A stretch of 57,065 nucleotides of DNA, from positions 1 to 57,065 of the forward strand of contig NZ_AXAP01000053.1 of assembly GCF_000472865.1 (NCBI RefSeq), in the 5' to 3' direction. The notes beneath the pieces are model-generated. The model did no database searches, was not told the origin of the DNA, and worked only from the letters and a program-made list of their open reading frames with translations. This document shows, one piece after another, positions 27,719 to 36,853 of this stretch; position 1 is the first letter of the stretch, and each line of letters begins with the position of its first letter. The stretch is from Bradyrhizobium elkanii WSM2783. GTDB lineage: Bacteria; Pseudomonadota; Alphaproteobacteria; Rhizobiales; Xanthobacteraceae. A program made the position numbers and the translations under genes.

Positions 27719-27928
27719 GTGGATCAGCGGGATTGGAGCCGCGTCGAGCAGGAACTCGGCGAATTGGTGCCAAAGGCGAACGCGTCCTTGGGCCAGCAGC
27801 CTGCGCCAGCGCAGCTCAGTTTGGCAAATAAGACTCTGGCATCGGGCGAGAACTCGACGGAGGCAATCCTCGAGCAGATCGCTCAGGCCCTCGAAGCCGA
27901 CGGAATCGTCAGCAGAAAAAGCCCCTGA
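27719..27928 (+). CDS. Small hypothetical protein
   Basis: This 69-residue acidic protein starts at a GTG directly behind GGAGG (GCGGAGGATGCC). It begins MDQRDWSRVEQELGELVPKA and ends with a helix TEAILEQIAQALEADGIVS. No family is recognised. The longer in-frame start at 27611 has no ribosome site. Good start context and sensible helices support it as real, but I have no independent evidence. Confidence 0.5.
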   Translation: MDQRDWSRVEQELGELVPKANASLGQQPAPAQLSLANKTLASGENSTEAILEQIAQALEADGIVSRKSP

Positions 27929-28184
27929 GCATCGACTTCCGATCCCATCCGGCGTGTGTGAGCGAACGGACGGCCCAATGCGCCTTGGCAAAGTTCAAGC
28001 TTACGCAGTGCCGCGTCGTGGAATGAAGCGACGCCGGCAAGCCGACACCGACTTTCAAAAATGACCAAACGGACGTTCGTAAACGTTCGCTTCTGACGTG
28101 CCTCTGCGCCAATCTGTCCCGTCTTTCGCCCCTGGCCGAGGTCGGACGATGCGATACCCTGATGAAAAATTCAGGGAGGGAGCC

Positions 28185-29174
28185 ATGTCAGCGAAACTTG
28201 ATCGCCGTCATTTCATTGCTGCGGGTACGACAGCGGCAGCGATGCCGTTCCTCTTGCGCAGGGCCGCGGCGCAGGAAGCGTGGCCGTCGCGGCAAATCCG
28301 TATGATCTGCAGCTATCCGGCCGGCGGCCAGACCGACCTGCTCGCGCGCGCCTTCGGCGAATTCATCTCCAGGCAGGTGGGAAAGACTGTCGTCATAGAG
28401 AACAGAGCGGGGGCCTCGGGCTCGATAGGCGCCGCGGAAGTCGCGCGCGCGGAGCCGGATGGCCACACGATCCTGTGCTCCATCTCGACCACCTATGTGA
28501 TGAACAGGGTGATGATGAAGAACCCCGGCTACGACATGGACAAGGATCTGACGCTCGTCAGCATCATCCCGGGCGCTGGGCTGCTGCTGGTCGCGAGCCC
28601 GAAGGCCGGCGTCAAGACGTTGGACGAATTCGTCGCTTTCGCGCGCAAGAGCGGCAAGGTGAACTTCGGCACCTATAGCGCGGGCTCGGCCCCGCACATG
28701 ACGATCAATGAGCTCAACAAGCAATATGGTCTCAACATCGAACCGATCCATTACCGTGGCGAAGCGCCAATGTGGACGGGGCTGGCGGAAGGCACGCTCG
28801 ATGTCGCGATGGGCAGCTACACGGCTGCGCAAACCGTCCTGCAGAGTAATCGCGGCATTGTGTTCGCGGTGCATTCGAAGAAGGTCGACGCGATCCCGAA
28901 CATCAAGACTTTACCTGAGCAAGGCGCGACAGCGAAATTCTTCACCGTGAGCGGCTTCACGGGCTGGGCGTTGCCGAAGGCGACGCCGCAGCCGATCGTC
29001 GACCGGTTGGCGGAACTCTGCGTGGCAGCCAATAACGATCCGAAAGTGAAGGAAGTTCTCAGCACCTTCGTGCTCGAACCGGCGCTCGGCTTTAGGGAAA
29101 GCAACGCTTTGTATCAGAGGGAATTGCCGGTCTGGATGGAGAGCGCGCAAGCGCTCGGCTTGGAACCATCCTAG
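28185..29174 (+). CDS. TctC/Bug-family periplasmic binding protein
   Basis: This 329-residue solute-binding protein belongs to the Bug (TctC) family, which feeds tripartite tricarboxylate transporters or acts alone as a sensor. The N-terminus has a twin-Arg-like leader (DRRHFIAAGTTAAAM ending RRAAAQ). The mature part begins with the family text WPSRQIRMICSYPAGGQTD and includes VVIENRAGASGSIGAAEVA. I chose ATG 28185 behind GGGAGG. No tctA or tctB lies nearby, so it is an orphan, as most Bug proteins are. The ligand is probably a carboxylate. Confidence 0.92.
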   Translation: MSAKLDRRHFIAAGTTAAAMPFLLRRAAAQEAWPSRQIRMICSYPAGGQTDLLARAFGEFISRQVGKTVVIENRAGASGSIGAAEVARAEPDGHTILCSISTTYVMNRVMMKNPGYDMDKDLTLVSIIPGAGLLLVASPKAGVKTLDEFVAFARKSGKVNFGTYSAGSAPHMTINELNKQYGLNIEPIHYRGEAPMWTGLAEGTLDVAMGSYTAAQTVLQSNRGIVFAVHSKKVDAIPNIKTLPEQGATAKFFTVSGFTGWALPKATPQPIVDRLAELCVAANNDPKVKEVLSTFVLEPALGFRESNALYQRELPVWMESAQALGLEPS

Positions 29175-29188
29175 ACAATCTGGAGATA

Positions 29189-30514
29189 CTAGCTGAGCGC
29201 CCTGCTTCGACCTGCCTGCTGCGACCAAGCTTCGTCGCGGCGGGATGGCCGCCGGTGCAGGCGGTCGGCGATCAGCTTTGTCGCTCTCTCGCCGCGCCCC
29301 GCGCGAAGACAGGCGACGATGAATGTGTCCTCCCAAAGCTCGCGCTGGGCGTGGCTGCCGCCGATCCGCACCAGTTCCGGCATCAACGGCTCGAGGATGC
29401 GCACGGCGCCCTCGTTGTCGCCCGAGGCAAATGCCTGGATACCGCGGCAAAGTCCGATCGCGGAAGCGCCGGGCGCCAGCTTGCCCTCGGCGTGCCGCGC
29501 CTCCATTTCGGCAAGCCGCGGCTCCAGAGCGCCGCCGTTGCTCGCCGCGGCAGCCAATGCGTGATGGACATCGGCAAAATGCGCCCCGGCTTTCGGGAAG
29601 AATTTCTCGCCGTAGGCGGCGACTCCCTGCCAATGCAAGTCAAGCCCGGTCCTTCCCGCCAGCGAGACCCGCCACAGCAATGAGGTGGTATCGGTCAGAA
29701 TGTTCAGCGGCGGATAGGGCCGCCCCTGCGGTCTGATATGCCGCTCGTAGATGTCGAGCGCGCCGTCAGTGTCACCATCCTCGAGCGCGATCAGTGCCAG
29801 GTGCCAGGCAAGATGTCCCTGCAAGAAGCTCACGCGGTCGTGTGCCGGCAGCCAGCCGGACAGGAAGGTGCGGCCTTCCTTGGGATCACCCTGCTCGAAC
29901 AGCGCATGCGACAGAGCGTGGGCCGCGCTGGCATTTGCGGGCTTCATCCAATAGGCCCGCTCGGTGGTATCGCGGCCGGTGACGACATCGCCCGCCTCGG
30001 TTCGCGACCAGCCGAGATAAGTGAGGAACCACCAGTCCTCGCCATAATCGGCGGCGTAGCGCTCGCAGATCGAAAGGCGCGCCGCGTCGTGATCGGGGCG
30101 TCCTGAGAAAGCGTAGAGGCCGAAGGCGCCGAGCAGCAGCGACAGGATCAGCGCGTCGCGCGGAAATTCCGTCAGGTGCTGTTCGGCCACTTGCAATGCG
30201 TGCCTGGTCTGGCTTTCAACCACCGAGGCTACGATCTCGACATGCTGCTGCTCGCGCCGACTCGCGGAGGCGGCCAATTGCCGGGCTTTTGCCGCCTTGT
30301 CGCGGGCCGCCGCGCCTTCCATGTTGATCTGATGGACGCGGGCGCGCGCCACATGGGCCAGCGCGAAATCGGGATCCTCGGCGATGGCCGCATCAAAGGC
30401 CGCATCCGCGCCATGCCAGGCCGCAAGGATACAGTCGACGCCATCGCGGTAGAGCGCCGCGGCGCGATCGGAAGCGGTCGTCAGCGGCAGGTCGTAGCGG
30501 TCCCGGTTCATCAT
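29189..30514 (-). CDS. TPR protein, TTC38-like
   Basis: This 441-residue protein is built of helical repeats in the style of eukaryotic TTC38 and its bacterial relatives. Diagnostic stretches are AFDAAIAEDPDFALAHVARA, REQQHVEIVASVVE and AHALSHALFEQGDPKEGRTF, plus HLAWHLALIALEDGD. No signal peptide is seen. Its role is unknown. The start ATG 30514 lies directly behind AGGAGGACGA; a second ATG follows it. It is divergent from the Pot-type ABC operon. Confidence 0.88.
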   Translation of the reverse strand: MMNRDRYDLPLTTASDRAAALYRDGVDCILAAWHGADAAFDAAIAEDPDFALAHVARARVHQINMEGAAARDKAAKARQLAASASRREQQHVEIVASVVESQTRHALQVAEQHLTEFPRDALILSLLLGAFGLYAFSGRPDHDAARLSICERYAADYGEDWWFLTYLGWSRTEAGDVVTGRDTTERAYWMKPANASAAHALSHALFEQGDPKEGRTFLSGWLPAHDRVSFLQGHLAWHLALIALEDGDTDGALDIYERHIRPQGRPYPPLNILTDTTSLLWRVSLAGRTGLDLHWQGVAAYGEKFFPKAGAHFADVHHALAAAASNGGALEPRLAEMEARHAEGKLAPGASAIGLCRGIQAFASGDNEGAVRILEPLMPELVRIGGSHAQRELWEDTFIVACLRAGRGERATKLIADRLHRRPSRRDEAWSQQAGRSRALS

Positions 30515-30649
30515 TCGTCCTCCTGACGTGAAGGCGAAATCTAGCAGAGACGCCCGTGACAACAATATTGCGGAAGACGCTGCGTGAGGCGGTTGAGCCA
30601 GTGGCGATCCGCCGCTAGCTTGCGGTCACGATCGGGCTAAAAGGGAATC

Positions 30650-31822
30650 ATGGCTGAGGAACTGGCGAAGACCGCAAATAATTCGACCACGGAAAAAACT
30701 GCGCCGCGGAGGGCGACCGACATGCCGCTGCTGCGCATCGAGGGCGTGACGAAAAGGTTCGGTAACTTCACCGCGGTCAACGAGCTCTCACTCGATATCC
30801 GCGCCGGTGAATTCTTCGCCCTGCTTGGCCCGAGCGGGTGCGGCAAAACCACGCTGTTGCGCATGCTGGCGGGATTCGAGACACCGGAGGAGGGACGCAT
30901 CCTGCTTGCTGGTCGCGACATCGCGCAGGTGATGCCGCATGAGCGGCCCGTCAATATGATGTTCCAGAACTATGCGCTGTTTCCGCATCTCTCGGTGCGT
31001 GACAACATCGCATTCGGCCTGCGGCGCGCCGGCATGGCGCGCGGCGAGATCGCCGCCCGCGTCGCCGAGATGGTGGCGCTCGTCAAGCTCGAGGGGATGG
31101 AGAAACGCAAGCCCGACCAGCTTTCCGGCGGCCAGCGGCAGCGCGTGGCCTTGGCGCGCTCGCTGGCACGCCGGCCGCAGATGCTGCTGCTCGATGAGCC
31201 CTTGGCCGCGCTCGACAAAAAACTGCGCGAGAGCACGCAGGCAGAATTGATGGAATTGCAGCGCCGCCTTGGCATGACCTTCATCATCGTCACCCACGAC
31301 CAGGAAGAGGCGATGACGATGGCCAGCCGGATCGGTGTGATGGACGCCGGCCGCCTGGCGCAGGTCGCAACCCCGCGCGACCTCTATGAGGCGCCGGCCT
31401 CGCGCTGGGTCGCCGAGTTCGTCGGCGACGTCAATCTGTTCGAGGGGCAGGTCATCTCGCGCGAGCAGGGCAGGCTGAAGGTCACGACGCGTGAAGCAGG
31501 GATCATCACGGTGGCCGAACCGCGCCAATCGGTGATGAAAGAGATCGTGACCGTCGCGATCCGGCCCGAGAAGATCAAATTATCGCGGCGTGGACTGGCG
31601 TCCGGTGCCGACGCGTTGCAAGCAATCAATCGCTTCGAGGGCGAGGTCGCGGAGATCAATTACCTCGGCGGCCTCACCGCTTACAGGATCAGGCTCGACA
31701 ATGGTGCGGTGGTACGCTCGGTGATGGCCAATACCGCGCGGCTTGACGCGGATGGCTATGGTTCGAGCGAGCGCGTGGCTGTCTGGTTCACGCCCGACGA
31801 TGGGGTGGTGCTCGAGCAATGA
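30650..31822 (+). CDS. Spermidine/putrescine-type ABC ATPase
   Basis: This 390-residue ATPase belongs to the PotA/PotG class. It has Walker A GPSGCGKTT, Q-loop MMFQNYALFPH, signature LSGGQRQRVAL, Walker B LLLDEP, and the switch His in IIVTHDQEEAM. A C-terminal TOBE-type domain follows (about residues 290-385), with ANTARLDADGYGSSERVAVWF at the end. About 25 unstructured residues precede the ABC domain. Its stop overlaps the first permease start by 4 nt. Substrate is inferred: polyamine or a similar amine. Confidence 0.94.
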   Translation: MAEELAKTANNSTTEKTAPRRATDMPLLRIEGVTKRFGNFTAVNELSLDIRAGEFFALLGPSGCGKTTLLRMLAGFETPEEGRILLAGRDIAQVMPHERPVNMMFQNYALFPHLSVRDNIAFGLRRAGMARGEIAARVAEMVALVKLEGMEKRKPDQLSGGQRQRVALARSLARRPQMLLLDEPLAALDKKLRESTQAELMELQRRLGMTFIIVTHDQEEAMTMASRIGVMDAGRLAQVATPRDLYEAPASRWVAEFVGDVNLFEGQVISREQGRLKVTTREAGIITVAEPRQSVMKEIVTVAIRPEKIKLSRRGLASGADALQAINRFEGEVAEINYLGGLTAYRIRLDNGAVVRSVMANTARLDADGYGSSERVAVWFTPDDGVVLEQ

Positions 31823-32733
31823 GCACGCGCCGTATCTTTGCCCGTCCGGCGCGCTATGCCGCCATCGCGCCCTATCTCTGGATGGCGCTGTTTTTCCTGG
31901 TGCCGTTCGGCTTTGTGCTGAAGATCAGCCTGTCGCAGACCGCGATTGCGCAGCCGCCTTATACGCCGGTGTTCGACCTCGGCGAGGGATGGGCGGCGTT
32001 CAAGGCCGCGTTCGAGCAGTTGTCGCTGGAAAATTTCCGGCTGCTGCTCTCGGACAATCTCTACATCCTGTCCTATCTGCGCAGCCTCGTCGTCGCCGCG
32101 ACGTCGACGCTGATCCTGCTCGTGATCGGTTATCCCATCGCCTACGGCATGGCGCGGCTGCCGCAGCGCTGGCAGGGCATCGCGATGACCCTTGTCATCG
32201 TGCCGTTCTGGACCTCGTTCCTGATCCGCATCTATGCCTGGATCAACATCCTGCAGCATGACGGCTTGCTCAACCGGATCTTGCTCGCATTGCATCTGGT
32301 GCCCGGGCCTGTTGTCTGGTTGTCGACTGACACCGCGATGTATATCGGCATCGTCTATTCCTATCTGCCGTTCATGATCCTGCCGCTCTACGCCACGCTC
32401 GCGAAGATGGACCGCACGCTGCTGGAAGCCGCCGAAGATCTGGGCGCCTCGGCGCGGAAGGCCTTCTGGCTTGTGACGTTTCCGCTGTCATTGCCGGGCG
32501 TCTGGGCAGGGGTATTGCTCTGCTTCATACCGATTGTCGGCGAGTTCGTGATCCCCGATCTTCTGGCCGGCTCCAATTCGCTGATGATCGGCCAGACGCT
32601 CTGGCTCGAATTCTTCACCAATAAGGACTGGCCGGTGGCCTCGGCCGTCGCGATCGCGCTGTTGCTTCTCTTGGTGCCGCCCCTCGTGCTCTATGACCGG
32701 CTGCAGCGCCGGCAGGTCGAGGGCCGACGCTGA
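31819..32733 (+). CDS. Polyamine-type ABC permease, PotB class
   Basis: This 304-residue membrane protein has six helices and a BPD_transp_1 domain. The coupling EAA loop reads LEAAEDLGASARKAFWLVTFPL. The motif FLIRIYAWINILQHDGLLNR is characteristic of PotB/PotH permeases. The start overlaps the ATPase gene (ATGA), and the stop overlaps the next permease start by one base (TGATG). The three genes therefore form one tightly coupled operon. Confidence 0.94.
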   Translation: MSTRRIFARPARYAAIAPYLWMALFFLVPFGFVLKISLSQTAIAQPPYTPVFDLGEGWAAFKAAFEQLSLENFRLLLSDNLYILSYLRSLVVAATSTLILLVIGYPIAYGMARLPQRWQGIAMTLVIVPFWTSFLIRIYAWINILQHDGLLNRILLALHLVPGPVVWLSTDTAMYIGIVYSYLPFMILPLYATLAKMDRTLLEAAEDLGASARKAFWLVTFPLSLPGVWAGVLLCFIPIVGEFVIPDLLAGSNSLMIGQTLWLEFFTNKDWPVASAVAIALLLLLVPPLVLYDRLQRRQVEGRR

Positions 32734-33548
32734 TGGCGCGTACCGTGAATCGGCTTTCGCGCTTCAATATGACCGCGCTCGCGCTCGGGCTTGCGTTCCT
32801 TTATTTGCCGATCGTGATCCTCGTGATCTTTTCGTTCAATGCGTCGCGGCTGGTGAATGTGTGGGGCGGCTGGTCGCTGCGCTGGTACATCGAGTTCTTC
32901 AATGACCGCGCCATGCTGGAAGCCGCCTGGATGAGCCTGCGCGTGGCCGCCGTTTCCGCCACATTGGCGACGCTGCTCGGCACCCTCGCGGCCATAGGCC
33001 TGGCGCGCGGCGAGCGCTTTGCCGGCCGCGCGCTGTTCTCCGGCATGCTCTATTCGCCGCTGGTGATGCCGGAGGTGATCTCGGGCCTCTCGCTGCTCCT
33101 CTTGTTCGTCGCGTTGAACGCCGAGCGCGGCTTCTGGACGGTGACTATCGCGCATACCACGCTGACCATGTGCTTCGTCACCGTGGTGGTGCAGTCGCGC
33201 CTTGCTTCGCTCGACCGCAGCCTCGAGGAGGCCGCGATGGACCTCGGCTGCAATCCGGTGAAGGCGTTCCTGATGGTGACGCTGCCGCTGATCGTTCCCG
33301 CCATTGTCGCGGGCTGGATGCTCGCCTTCACGCTGTCGCTCGACGACGTCGTGATCGCAAGCTTCACCACCGGTCCCGGCTCGGCGACGCTGCCGATCCG
33401 GATTTATTCGGAGGTGCGACTCGGGGTGAAGCCGGAGATCAACGCGATCTGCACGCTGGTGATCGCATTGATCGCCGTCCTGATCGTGATCGCCTCGTTC
33501 GCTTCGAAATTGTCGAGCTCCCAGGGCGAGAGCGCCGCGCCGCTGTGA
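32733..33548 (+). CDS. Polyamine-type ABC permease, PotC class
   Basis: This 271-residue second permease has six helices. The EAA loop reads LEEAAMDLGCNPVKAFLMVTLPL and the following helix contains AFTLSLDDVVIASFTTG, the PotC/PotI pattern. It is the last gene of the operon and no binding protein (PotD/PotF) follows. The sugar permease gene on the other strand ends only 4 nt downstream. Confidence 0.94.
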   Translation: MARTVNRLSRFNMTALALGLAFLYLPIVILVIFSFNASRLVNVWGGWSLRWYIEFFNDRAMLEAAWMSLRVAAVSATLATLLGTLAAIGLARGERFAGRALFSGMLYSPLVMPEVISGLSLLLLFVALNAERGFWTVTIAHTTLTMCFVTVVVQSRLASLDRSLEEAAMDLGCNPVKAFLMVTLPLIVPAIVAGWMLAFTLSLDDVVIASFTTGPGSATLPIRIYSEVRLGVKPEINAICTLVIALIAVLIVIASFASKLSSSQGESAAPL

Positions 33549-33552
33549 GCGG

Positions 33553-34404
33553 TCACGACTTCACCGCGCCCGCGGTGAGGCCGCCGACCATGTAGCGCCT
33601 GAAGGCATAGTAGATCGCCGCCGGTGGCAGCGCGTAGATGAAGCCGGTCGTCATCAACAGCTCCCACGGCGAATCGTCGGCGGCGAGGAAATTGCCGAGC
33701 GCAACGGGGAGCGTGATGTCGGTGTCCTTCGATAGCAGCAGGAACGCATAGAGATATTCGTTCCAGGCCAGCAGGATGGCGTACGTGCCGACTGCGACCA
33801 GTGAGGGCATCATCAGCGGCACGTAGACCAGGCGGAACAATTGCAGCGTGGTCGCGCCGTCCATGGTCGCGGCTTCGTCGAGCTCGACCGGCAGTTTGTC
33901 GGATGCTTGCTTCAACACCCAGATCGCGTAGGGCGAGGCGATGGTCACCATCGCCAGGATCAGCGACCAGTGAGTGTTGAGCAGTCCGTAATTGCCCATG
34001 GTGCGGTACATCGGCACGGCAAGGAATGCGGCCGGGATGAAATAGGTGAACAGCGCCAGGTTCATCACCGCGCGGCCGCCGGGCGTACGCAATCGCGAGA
34101 TCGAGAACGCCGCTGATGTTGCGATGAACAGCGTCAGCGCGCCGGTCGCCAGCGCGATCACGGTCGAATTCCCGAACTGCACCCAGAAGTCTCGCAGGAA
34201 GTAATGCTGCTGGCGGAACACGATCTCGAAATTGTGCAGCGTCGGATGATCGGGCCAGAGCTTGCCGGAGAACGCATCCTCCTTCGGCGAGATCGCAAAC
34301 AGGAACATGTGATAGATCGGCACCAACGTCCAGATCAGGACGGGGATGCCGATCAGGAGCAGCTTGGCCTCGGTGCCGATCTCGCGCAGGGTGGGCAGCT
34401 TCAT
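33553..34404 (-). CDS. Carbohydrate ABC permease, MalG type
   Basis: This 283-residue inner-membrane permease of the CUT1 family has the EAA loop ELDEAATMDGATTLQLFRLV and the typical C-terminal end RYMVGGLTAGAVKS. I chose ATG 34404, which overlaps the stop of the upstream MalF-type gene as ATGA; the longer frame is antisense-like and non-homologous. It is convergent with the Pot-type operon. No ATPase gene follows. Confidence 0.94.
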   Translation of the reverse strand: MKLPTLREIGTEAKLLLIGIPVLIWTLVPIYHMFLFAISPKEDAFSGKLWPDHPTLHNFEIVFRQQHYFLRDFWVQFGNSTVIALATGALTLFIATSAAFSISRLRTPGGRAVMNLALFTYFIPAAFLAVPMYRTMGNYGLLNTHWSLILAMVTIASPYAIWVLKQASDKLPVELDEAATMDGATTLQLFRLVYVPLMMPSLVAVGTYAILLAWNEYLYAFLLLSKDTDITLPVALGNFLAADDSPWELLMTTGFIYALPPAAIYYAFRRYMVGGLTAGAVKS

Positions 34405-35270
34405 CGCGATAACCGTTTCATCATGAAATAGACAAGCGGCAGCACCAGCGGCAGCGCGCAGACGATCGAGGCCATCGCTAGATTGAGCTGGTCGAGCCGG
34501 AGATAGCGGATGCCGAGCGTCGACAGCACATGGGTGAGGTCGGCCGGCCCGCCGCCGGTCAGGAGGTAGACGCTGTTGAAGTCGCCGAGCGTCCAGATCA
34601 TCGAGAGCAGCGTGCAGGTGACGTAGAGCGTCCGCATCGACGGCCATGTAATGTAGCGGAATTTCTGCCAGAAGCTCGCGCCGTCGACGGCAGCGGCCTC
34701 GAACAGGTCGTTGGAGATGGCGAGCCGCCCGGTCATCAGGATCAGCGTCCAGAACGGCAGCGACTTCCAGATGTGGACGCCGATCGCCATGGTCAGCGCC
34801 ACGGCCGGATCGTTGAGCCAGTTCGGGCCGTCATCGCCGGTCAGGCTGAAGATGATGTGATTGACCACGCCCCATTCGGGATTGAGCATGAAGCGCACCG
34901 ACAGGATGGTCGGGATCGACGGCACCGCCCAGGGCAGGATGAACAGCACCGACAGCCACCTGATCCAGTGGCGCTGCTGGACGAAGAAGCCCGACAGGAA
35001 CAGCGCGATCAGCATTTTGACGTTGATGCCGATGACGAGGAAGATCAGCGTGTTGACGGCGGCGCGCGCGAAGATCGGGTCGTGATAGAGCTCGACATAG
35101 CTTTGCGGATGGCGCGCGAGCCATAGCCCGTAACCGACGGGATAGAGCACAAAGGCCAGGAACACGAGCAGATAGGGCGCCAGCAGCACGATGCCCCAGA
35201 CTTGCGGCGTCGACAGCCGCGCCGACAGCGGCGGGCGCGGGATTGCATGATCGGAAAGCGTGATCGCCAT
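34401..35270 (-). CDS. Carbohydrate ABC permease, MalF type
   Basis: This 289-residue CUT1 permease has six helices. The coupling loop is DLFEAAAVDGASFWQKFRYITWP and the following helix ends LGDFNSVYLLTGGGP, a strong MalF/UgpA signature. It lacks the large periplasmic loop of E. coli MalF. It is coupled to malG by a 4-nt overlap and separated from the binding-protein gene upstream by a 12-bp hairpin. Confidence 0.94.
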   Translation of the reverse strand: MAITLSDHAIPRPPLSARLSTPQVWGIVLLAPYLLVFLAFVLYPVGYGLWLARHPQSYVELYHDPIFARAAVNTLIFLVIGINVKMLIALFLSGFFVQQRHWIRWLSVLFILPWAVPSIPTILSVRFMLNPEWGVVNHIIFSLTGDDGPNWLNDPAVALTMAIGVHIWKSLPFWTLILMTGRLAISNDLFEAAAVDGASFWQKFRYITWPSMRTLYVTCTLLSMIWTLGDFNSVYLLTGGGPADLTHVLSTLGIRYLRLDQLNLAMASIVCALPLVLPLVYFMMKRLSR

Positions 35271-35304
35271 GTGTTACATCACGTCCTAGATCGCCGTGAC
35301 AGGG

Positions 35305-35333
35305 AGGCCGGCCGCGTCGACCGCGGCCGGCCT
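35305..35333 (-). promoter_or_regulatory. Intercistronic hairpin between binding protein and permeases
   Basis: A perfect 12-bp GC stem (35305-35316 with 35322-35333, loop TCGAC) sits 8 nt after the binding-protein stop. With no U-tract, it more likely stabilises the upstream message or attenuates read-through, giving more binding protein than permease as in malE-malF. Confidence 0.55.
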
Positions 35334-35341
35334 TGTTGACG

Positions 35342-36730
35342 TCAGCCCGCGACCTGCTTGATGCGGGCGATCAGTTCGTCGACGGCCTTGTCCACCGGCA
35401 CCTTCTCGCTGACGACGCGGTTCATGGCCTTGGCCCAGACGTTCTCGTTGTTCAGGATCGTGAACTTGTAGTTCTTGGTGAAGTCGAACGGCGTGGTGCC
35501 GCCGGTGAACTGGGTGTAGACCGCCTTGCGGTGCCGGTCGGCCTGCCAGAACGGGCTCTTCTGGCCGGCGACCGTGACCGGGAACCAGCGGCCGAGCGCA
35601 CCCTCGACATAAGGCCCGAGGTTCTCCTCCTGCAGCAGGAATTTGACGAACTCCTTGCCCTCGGCCTTGTTCTTGGCCGCGGTGAAGATCACGCCGGTCT
35701 TGACGTCGGAGCGGTACTTGATCGGGTTGCCGTCCGGCTTGTTGGGGAAGGAGGCCGTGATGATGGTTTCCTCATACGCCTTCTTGCCGGCGGCGCGCTG
35801 CTCGGGCGTCAGCGCCTGGTTGTTGGAATCCTCGAACCATTTCGCCGCGATCGAGATCGTGAAGTTGTGGGTCATCACGATGGTCTTGTTGTGGAAGGCG
35901 ACGTTGTTGTCCGGGTCCTTCCAGGTCGTGGAGGAGGGCGGCGTGCAGCCCTTGATGTAGGTGTCGGTGTAGTCCTTGAGCGCATGGATCAGCCCGTCGC
36001 GCACCTTGGGATCATCGACCAGGAGCTTGCCGTCGTCGTCGACCAGCTTGACGTCGTAGGCGTCCATGAAGGTGTAGAACGACTGGAACGAGTCGGTCGA
36101 TTCCACGCCCATCGGCTGGCCGACGCCGTAGATGCGGTTGCCGGTTGCCTTGCGGATCGCCGGCTGCACCTTGTCGCACCAGAACGACCAGTAATCCGCC
36201 CATTTGGTCGGGATATCGCTCGGCTTGAAGCCGGCCTGCTGCAGCATGTCGCCCCAGATCTGGACGTGCATGCTCTGCTGTTTCAGCGGGAAGCCGTAAT
36301 AGCCCTTCTTCTTGGTCTGGTCGTTATAGAGGTAGGCGGTCTCCAGCGTGTTGGGGGCGAAGGCCGATTTCATCGGCAGCAGGATGTCGGAGAGGTCCTC
36401 GAGCTTGCCTTCGAACGCCCATTTGCCGCCGGCCTGCACGTCATACGTATCGGAATAGGCGACGTCGGGCACGGTGCCGGAATCGAGCGCGGCCACCGTC
36501 TTCGGGATCATGTCCTGGATCGCGTATTGCGACAGCTCGACCTTGATGCCGGTTTTGGCTTCGAACTTCTTGATCGCCTCGAGGAGCGCGTCATCCTCGG
36601 ATTTGTAGAAGCCCTTGCCCCACCAGACCGTGATCTTCTTCTCCTGCGCCAGTGCCGGCGCGGCCGCGTGGATCAGCCCGATGGCGGCGACCGCGAAAGA
36701 AAGCACAGCAATACCCAACTTGGATTTCAC
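35342..36730 (-). CDS. Carbohydrate ABC solute-binding protein
   Basis: This 462-residue periplasmic protein of the SBP family 1 (MalE-like) has a clear signal peptide (MKSKLGIAVLSFAVAAIGL, cleaved after APALAQ). The mature part begins KKITVWWGKGFYKSEDDALLEAI, the usual first strand and helix of CUT1 binding proteins, and includes IPDVAYSDTYD-type text (TVPDVAYSDTYD) in the first lobe. The sugar is unknown. It is the first gene of a binding protein-permease-permease operon without an ATPase. A LacI-like palindrome lies about 20-40 nt upstream. Confidence 0.94.
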   Translation of the reverse strand: MKSKLGIAVLSFAVAAIGLIHAAAPALAQEKKITVWWGKGFYKSEDDALLEAIKKFEAKTGIKVELSQYAIQDMIPKTVAALDSGTVPDVAYSDTYDVQAGGKWAFEGKLEDLSDILLPMKSAFAPNTLETAYLYNDQTKKKGYYGFPLKQQSMHVQIWGDMLQQAGFKPSDIPTKWADYWSFWCDKVQPAIRKATGNRIYGVGQPMGVESTDSFQSFYTFMDAYDVKLVDDDGKLLVDDPKVRDGLIHALKDYTDTYIKGCTPPSSTTWKDPDNNVAFHNKTIVMTHNFTISIAAKWFEDSNNQALTPEQRAAGKKAYEETIITASFPNKPDGNPIKYRSDVKTGVIFTAAKNKAEGKEFVKFLLQEENLGPYVEGALGRWFPVTVAGQKSPFWQADRHRKAVYTQFTGGTTPFDFTKNYKFTILNNENVWAKAMNRVVSEKVPVDKAVDELIARIKQVAG

Positions 36731-36751
36731 GTTGTTCTCCCTGTCTTAATG

Positions 36752-36770
36752 CCGGTTTTTTTAACCGGTT
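36752..36770 (-). promoter_or_regulatory. LacI-type operator candidate
   Basis: AACCGGTT (36763-36770) with flanking T- and A-rich text matches the central-CG palindrome typical of LacI-family operators. The left half is repeated as CCGGTT at 36752. It sits 22-40 nt before the sugar-binding-protein start. No LacI-type regulator gene is in the window. Confidence 0.4.
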
Positions 36771-36853
36771 GGATAAAAGACTAGCGCATGGCCGCGGCCT
36801 GATCCAGATGGCGCGCGCGGTTCGCCTTTGAACCACGACGAAAGTCGAAAGGT

